From the NCBI RefSeq assembly GCF_900101075.1, contig NZ_FNFY01000005.1:62001-126000 (forward strand): a stretch of DNA of 64,000 nucleotides, in the 5' to 3' direction. Position 1 is the stretch's first letter. Every line of letters begins with the position of its first letter. The notes beneath the pieces are model-generated. The model made no database searches. It saw nothing but the letters and a program-made list of their open reading frames with translations, and was not told the origin of the DNA. Shown here piece by piece: positions 59,612 through 64,000 of this stretch. This stretch comes from Lacicoccus qingdaonensis. GTDB lineage: Bacteria; Bacillota; Bacilli; Staphylococcales; Salinicoccaceae. The translations under genes were made by a program, and so were the position numbers.

Positions 59612-61393
59612 ATGGAGTTTCAAAAAACGACGGTGGAGCAGTATTTTACACCGTACAGCATAGGGGATTTTTCTATCAGTGCAGATGAGAAGCAGCTGCT
59701 TTTTTCGTCAAACATGAATGGAAAAGTGAATATATACGGTATGGATCTGCCGAATTATTATCCGTATCAATTTTCCGGCAAGGATGAAAGTATGAGCTTT
59801 ATCCAGGCGGCACCGAATGGTGAGTATGTGCTGGCGGGTTTTGATAAAGATGGCAATGAAAATCATAAAATTTATGTGATACCACCCGGCGGGGGTATAC
59901 CTGAACAGCTGATCGATGCTGAAGACAAAGATAAATTCATGTTCTCTAAATTATCGAAAGACGGTTCGAGGCTCTACTATACTTCTTCAAAGGGCAATGA
60001 CAGCTATTTGAATTCATATGTCTACGATATCGACAAAAAAGAGGAAACACTGCTGCATGAAGGCGAGGGCGGTCCGACACATCTGGTTGATGTCTCACAG
60101 GATGAAAATAACTCGGTATATATCACCGTATATGCCAACACTTACATAATCGGTTTCATTAAAACCGAGGCGGGCATTGAATATTTGACGCCGGATGTCG
60201 ACAAGGTGCATACCGTCGGCAGCATCACATTTGTCAAGGATGATGAGGCCTGGTTTGTCACCAATTATGATTCGGACTACAGCTACCTTGCGAAGTATGA
60301 TCTGACGACAAAATCATTTGAAAAAGTGCTGGATTTTGAAAAGGAATCCCTGATGATGATCAAATTCAACCGCTATACGAATATGATGTATCTCCTCACT
60401 CAAAAAGGCGTGGTCGAAAAGCTGTACTATTATGATTTGAATCATGACCAGCTGGAACCGATCACAGCGCCGGTCACTTCTTTCAGCGTCATAAGAACAG
60501 TGAGGAGCGGTGCATTGTATATCAAAGGTGCGAGCGCCACGGTGCCGACGAATATTTTCAAGTACGAAAATGAGTCTTGGGAACAGATCACCAAAAATAA
60601 AGTGCTCGGGGTAATTCCGAAAGATATGGTCGAACCTGAAACCATCACCTACAAATCTTTCGACGATCTGGAAATCGAGGCGCTGCTTTTCAGGGCAAAA
60701 CCGGAAAATGCGAACGGATACACAATATTCTGGCCGCATGGCGGACCGCAATATAACGAGAGTAAATCTTTCAGGGCGATGTTCCAGATATTCTTAAACC
60801 GCGGCTACAATATATTCTGTCCGAACTTCAGAGGCAGCACGGGCTATGGTTCAGAATTTGTCAAGATGGTTGAAGGCGACTGGGGCCACGGCCCGAGACT
60901 TGATAATGTCGAAGGTATCAAATGGCTGTTTGAACAGGGTATTTCCAGCCCGGAAAAATTATTCCTTGTCGGCGGCAGCTATGGGGGGTATATGGCACTG
61001 CTCCTTCACGGCCGTCATCCGGAGTATTTTAGGGCGGTGATGGATATTTTCGGGGTATCGGATTTATTCACATTCTATAATTCTGTTCCGGAACACTGGA
61101 AGCCGCTCATGAAACAGTGGGTAGGTGACCCTGTTGAAGATAAGGAGCGGTTCGAGACTGACAGCCCGGTGACATACCTCGATACGATGACCAGGCCGAT
61201 GCTCGTCATCCAGGGGGCTCACGACCCACGTGTCGTCAAGGAAGAGTCCGATCAGATCGTGGCCAAGCTGAGGGACGCCGGACGGGAAGTTGAGTATATC
61301 GTCCTGGATGATGAAGGCCATGGATTTTCCAAAAAAGAAAATGAAATACTTGTGTATAAATCAATGCTTGAATTTTTAAATAAACATCAGTGA
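59612..61393 (+). CDS. S9 family serine peptidase (593 aa)
   Basis: This is a prolyl oligopeptidase-type enzyme with an N-terminal propeller (about 20-350, no long insertions) and alpha/beta hydrolase domain. The triad is Ser456 in GGSYGG, Asp538 in GAHDPRV and His570 in DEGHGFS. It is shorter than the S9 enzyme at 6134 and only distantly related to it, so the two are separate subfamilies. There is no signal peptide; cytoplasmic peptide turnover is likely. A ribosome site GGAGGGG precedes the ATG. Confidence 0.9.
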   Translation: MEFQKTTVEQYFTPYSIGDFSISADEKQLLFSSNMNGKVNIYGMDLPNYYPYQFSGKDESMSFIQAAPNGEYVLAGFDKDGNENHKIYVIPPGGGIPEQLIDAEDKDKFMFSKLSKDGSRLYYTSSKGNDSYLNSYVYDIDKKEETLLHEGEGGPTHLVDVSQDENNSVYITVYANTYIIGFIKTEAGIEYLTPDVDKVHTVGSITFVKDDEAWFVTNYDSDYSYLAKYDLTTKSFEKVLDFEKESLMMIKFNRYTNMMYLLTQKGVVEKLYYYDLNHDQLEPITAPVTSFSVIRTVRSGALYIKGASATVPTNIFKYENESWEQITKNKVLGVIPKDMVEPETITYKSFDDLEIEALLFRAKPENANGYTIFWPHGGPQYNESKSFRAMFQIFLNRGYNIFCPNFRGSTGYGSEFVKMVEGDWGHGPRLDNVEGIKWLFEQGISSPEKLFLVGGSYGGYMALLLHGRHPEYFRAVMDIFGVSDLFTFYNSVPEHWKPLMKQWVGDPVEDKERFETDSPVTYLDTMTRPMLVIQGAHDPRVVKEESDQIVAKLRDAGREVEYIVLDDEGHGFSKKENEILVYKSMLEFLNKHQ

Positions 61394-61401
61394 TATACAG
61401 T

Positions 61402-61420
61402 CCGCATATGCGGGCTTTTT
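61402..61420 (+). terminator. Short terminator after the S9 gene
   Basis: The palindrome CCGCATATGCGG is followed by GCTTTTT. Confidence 0.65.
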
Positions 61421-61424
61421 ATTG

Positions 61425-61453
61425 TTGACACTAATACCCCGTTAGGGTATAAT
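61425..61453 (+). promoter_or_regulatory. csoR-copA promoter with CsoR operator
   Basis: TTGACA stands 17 bases before TATAAT. Inside the spacer and overlapping the -10 is ATACCC-N5-GGGTAT (61434-61450), the CsoR operator type known from Bacillus copZA. Copper binding would release CsoR and turn on the operon. Confidence 0.9.
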
Positions 61454-61487
61454 ACAGTTAACGAATAAAAACAGGACGGTGAAGAAC

Positions 61488-61790
61488 ATGGAAGATACAT
61501 TACATGATCACGCAGTGATTCCAAGAACGGATGATGAAAAGGATAAAGTGCTGAAGCGTTTAAGACGTATTGAAGGGCAGGTCCGGGGGATACAGAAAAT
61601 GGTTGAAGAAGACCGTTACTGTGTAGACATCCTCATTCAGATCAGCGCAATCCAGTCCGCACTGAAAAACGTGGGTTATGAAGTGACTGAAAGGCATATG
61701 AAACATTGTGTCACTGATGCCATCGACAAGGGCGAAGGCGATGATTCAATCGAAGAACTGATGGCAGTGCTGAAGCAGTTCTCAAAATAA
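61488..61790 (+). CDS. csoR: Copper-sensing transcriptional repressor CsoR
   Basis: ATG 61488 is preferred to the GTG at 61479. The 100-residue all-helical protein has the Cu(I) ligands Cys45, His70 and Cys74, numbered exactly as in Bacillus subtilis CsoR, and the family signature RLRRIEGQVRGIQKM at 24-38. It is a cytoplasmic tetramer that binds the operator in its own promoter when copper is absent. copA follows 21 bases after the stop. Confidence 0.93.
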   Translation: MEDTLHDHAVIPRTDDEKDKVLKRLRRIEGQVRGIQKMVEEDRYCVDILIQISAIQSALKNVGYEVTERHMKHCVTDAIDKGEGDDSIEELMAVLKQFSK

Positions 61791-61811
61791 AACAACGGGG
61801 AGGCCGGAAAA

Positions 61812-64000
61812 GTGGATAACAGAGAAAATACAAGACTGAATGTAACAGGGATGACTTGTGCAGCCTGTTCAAACAGAATAGAAAAAGTATTGAACAAAAT
61901 GGACGGCGTTGATGCCAAAGTCAATCTGGCAACAGAACAGGCAACCGTCGATTATGATAAAAACAATATCAAACTGGACGATATTACGAACAAAATCGAG
62001 AATCTGGGCTATGGTGTCCAGTATGATGAGGTCGAGTTTGATATTTCAGGCATGACATGTGCAGCATGTTCCAACAGAATAGAAAAGGTTCTGAACAAGA
62101 CCGGCGGCGTTTCCAATGCGACAGTCAATCTTGCAACAGAAAATGCCGTGATAGAGTATAATTCGAATGTCCTTTCGGAAGGTGACCTGATCGCCCGGAT
62201 CGACAATTTGGGCTACGGCGCCACGGCAAAGGAAAGTGCTGAATCAAGAGAAGAGAAAAAAGAAAAAGAATTGTCAAGATTGAAATGGAAAGTGATCATT
62301 TCTGCACTGCTGTCGCTTCCGTTACTTGTGACAATGCTGGATCATCTGTTCGGAATGAGTCTTCCTGCTATATTTATGAATCCATGGTTCCAGCTGGCAT
62401 TTGCCACACCGGTACAGTTCATACTGGGCTGGCAGTTCTATGTCGGTGCGTACAGAAGCTTAAAGAGCTTCAGTGCCAATATGGATGTACTGGTCGCGAT
62501 GGGTACGACGGCAGCATTCGGCTTCAGCCTCTTTGAAACATACAGATGGATCATCGGTGCAACGGCCCATCCGCACTTATATTTTGAGGCTAGTGCAATC
62601 ATCATCACATTGATTTTATTCGGCAAGTACCTTGAAGCCCGAGCGAAATCACAGACTTCGGGAGCAATAAAAGAATTGATGAACATGCAGGCAAAAGAGG
62701 CCAGAGTCCTAAGGGACGGTGTCGAAACAATGATCCCCGCAGCAGAAGTCGCAGTCGGCGACGCTCTTGTTGTGAAGCCGGGTGAGAAGTTTCCGGCCGA
62801 CGGTGTGATCACCAAAGGAAGAACGTCAGTTGATGAGTCGATGCTGACAGGCGAATCGATTCCGATTGAAAAGAACATTGAAGATAAAGTGATCGGATCG
62901 ACAATCAACCAGAACGGAAACGTAGTGGTTGAAGCGTCCCGTGTCGGAAAAGATACAGCGCTGCAGTCCATCATAAAAGTGGTTGAAGAGGCGCAGGGTA
63001 AAAAGGCGCCGATCCAGAGAATGGCGGATATCGTGTCCGGTTACTTCGTACCGATCGTCATCGGGATTGCGGTTGTGACATTTTTAATATGGTACTTCAT
63101 CGCATCACCGTATAATCTCGAACCGGCACTGATTGCCTCAATCACAGTACTTGTCATTGCATGTCCATGTGCACTGGGTCTTGCGACGCCGACATCAATC
63201 ATGGTCGGTACAGGTAAAGGTGCTGAGAGCGGTATTTTATTCAAAGGCGGCGAGCACCTGGAGAAGACACATAATCTTCATGCAGTCATCCTGGATAAGA
63301 CGGGTACCATCACAAAAGGTAAGCCGGAAGTGACGGACTTCACAGGTGACGAACATGTTCTGAAGCTTCTTGCAGCTGCCGAAAATGGTTCTGAGCACCC
63401 GCTGGCAACCGCAATCGTCTCTTATGCAACAGAAAAAGAAGTCGATGTGCCCGAAGTGGATGATTTCATGGCAATACCGGGTCATGGTATAGAGGCGACC
63501 TTGGACGGCGACCGTATTCTGGTCGGCACAAGGAAATTGATGGCTGATCAGAACATTGAAGTTGATTCTTATGATTCAGAAATGACACAATATGAATATG
63601 ACGGTAAAACAGCGATGCTGGTCGCAGTGAATGGTGAAATTGCAGGTATTGTAGCTGTGCAGGATACTGTGAAGGACACTGCAAAAGAAGCAATTGCGTC
63701 ACTGCACGAACAGGGACTTGAAGTGATCATGCTCACAGGCGACAACCAGCGTACAGCCGAAGCGATCGCAAGAGAAGTGAATATCGATACGGTGATTGCC
63801 GAAGTGCTGCCTGAGGAGAAAGCTGAGCAGGTCAAGAAAGTTCAGGCACAGGGCAAATCCGTGGCAATGGTCGGAGACGGTGTGAACGATGCGCCGGCAC
63901 TGGCAACTGCAGATATCGGAATTGCAATCGGCACAGGAACGGAAGTGGCGATTGAAGCGGCGGATATTACGATTATGGGCGGTGAACTGACACTGATTCC
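61812..64000 (+). CDS. copA: Copper-exporting P1B-type ATPase (3' end outside window)
   Basis: The start is GTG at 61812, with GGGGAGG 8 bases upstream; the frame is open to the window edge, giving at least 729 residues. Two N-terminal heavy-metal domains have MTCAAC at 14-19 and 81-86. The Cu-binding CPC is at 451-453 in the transmembrane core. The actuator motif TGES, the phosphorylated Asp495 in DKTGT, the [10 protein letters not shown] nucleotide-site motif and GDGVNDAP are all present. It pumps Cu(I) out of the cell. No copZ chaperone gene is seen between csoR and copA. Confidence 0.96.
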   Translation, partial: MDNRENTRLNVTGMTCAACSNRIEKVLNKMDGVDAKVNLATEQATVDYDKNNIKLDDITNKIENLGYGVQYDEVEFDISGMTCAACSNRIEKVLNKTGGVSNATVNLATENAVIEYNSNVLSEGDLIARIDNLGYGATAKESAESREEKKEKELSRLKWKVIISALLSLPLLVTMLDHLFGMSLPAIFMNPWFQLAFATPVQFILGWQFYVGAYRSLKSFSANMDVLVAMGTTAAFGFSLFETYRWIIGATAHPHLYFEASAIIITLILFGKYLEARAKSQTSGAIKELMNMQAKEARVLRDGVETMIPAAEVAVGDALVVKPGEKFPADGVITKGRTSVDESMLTGESIPIEKNIEDKVIGSTINQNGNVVVEASRVGKDTALQSIIKVVEEAQGKKAPIQRMADIVSGYFVPIVIGIAVVTFLIWYFIASPYNLEPALIASITVLVIACPCALGLATPTSIMVGTGKGAESGILFKGGEHLEKTHNLHAVILDKTGTITKGKPEVTDFTGDEHVLKLLAAAENGSEHPLATAIVSYATEKEVDVPEVDDFMAIPGHGIEATLDGDRILVGTRKLMADQNIEVDSYDSEMTQYEYDGKTAMLVAVNGEIAGIVAVQDTVKDTAKEAIASLHEQGLEVIMLTGDNQRTAEAIAREVNIDTVIAEVLPEEKAEQVKKVQAQGKSVAMVGDGVNDAPALATADIGIAIGTGTEVAIEAADITIMGGELTLI

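Noticed and set aside
61479..61487. Upstream GTG as the csoR start
   Set aside because: Starting at ATG 61488 places Cys45, His70 and Cys74 exactly as in Bacillus CsoR and has adequate spacing from AGGACGG.

Overview
The window reads as chromosome of a low-to-moderate GC Gram-positive coccus of the Bacillales, most likely a Staphylococcaceae relative outside Staphylococcus itself (Jeotgalicoccus, Salinicoccus or similar). The reasons are the YwfO / YwhD / YwiB-ArgS block, strong AGGAGG ribosome sites with frequent GTG and TTG starts, acidic secreted proteins, two NhaC-type antiporters and a CsoR-CopA copper pair. The genus is an inference. Both ends cut a gene: an MFS transporter at the left and copA at the right.

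Layout. 1-8.1 kb holds housekeeping genes (HD phosphohydrolase, YwhD, YwiB, argS, a metal-receptor lipoprotein, an S9 peptidase). 8.1-14.7 kb holds small membrane and surface proteins, including two PepSY lipoproteins whose promoters share four 6-bp half-sites at an exact 11-bp period. 14.7-16.2 kb is an NhaC antiporter. 16.3-20.9 kb is an AT-rich three-gene glycosylation cassette (CsbB-like, GtrA-like, YfhO) bounded by a 33-35 bp direct repeat that matches the 3' end of the adjacent thioesterase gene, so it looks like an inserted island. 20.9-26.1 kb carries thioesterases, a NERD protein, a pRiA4b ORF-3 protein, a MOSC protein and three tandem copies of a 28-bp palindromic repeat; a fourth copy lies at 40.47 kb.

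The most striking block is 27.6-39.5 kb. It appears to be a complete trans-4-hydroxyproline degradation system: epimerase, multi-subunit D-hydroxyproline dehydrogenase, deaminase, aldehyde dehydrogenase and an NhaC-family carrier. It travels with its own sigma-54 (RpoN) gene and one PAS-AAA+ activator. Two nearly identical -24/-12 promoters flank the activator gene and face the two catabolic operons. A second, shortened proline-racemase-like protein without the catalytic cysteines sits inside the operon.

39.6-47.9 kb is mainly amino-acid and keto-acid metabolism (omega-amidase-like hydrolase, aminotransferase plus RidA with a divergent LysR, class V aminotransferase, alcohol dehydrogenase) and a truncated iron-sulfur-repair-like protein. 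48.2-61.4 kb includes a membrane-anchored lethal-factor-type metalloprotease, ilvE, a tartrate/malate dehydrogenase with an MFS carrier, a duplicated-domain lipoprotein, an N-acetyl-diaminopimelate-type aminotransferase, a secreted purple-acid-type phosphatase and a second S9 peptidase. The window ends in csoR-copA with a recognisable CsoR operator inside the promoter.
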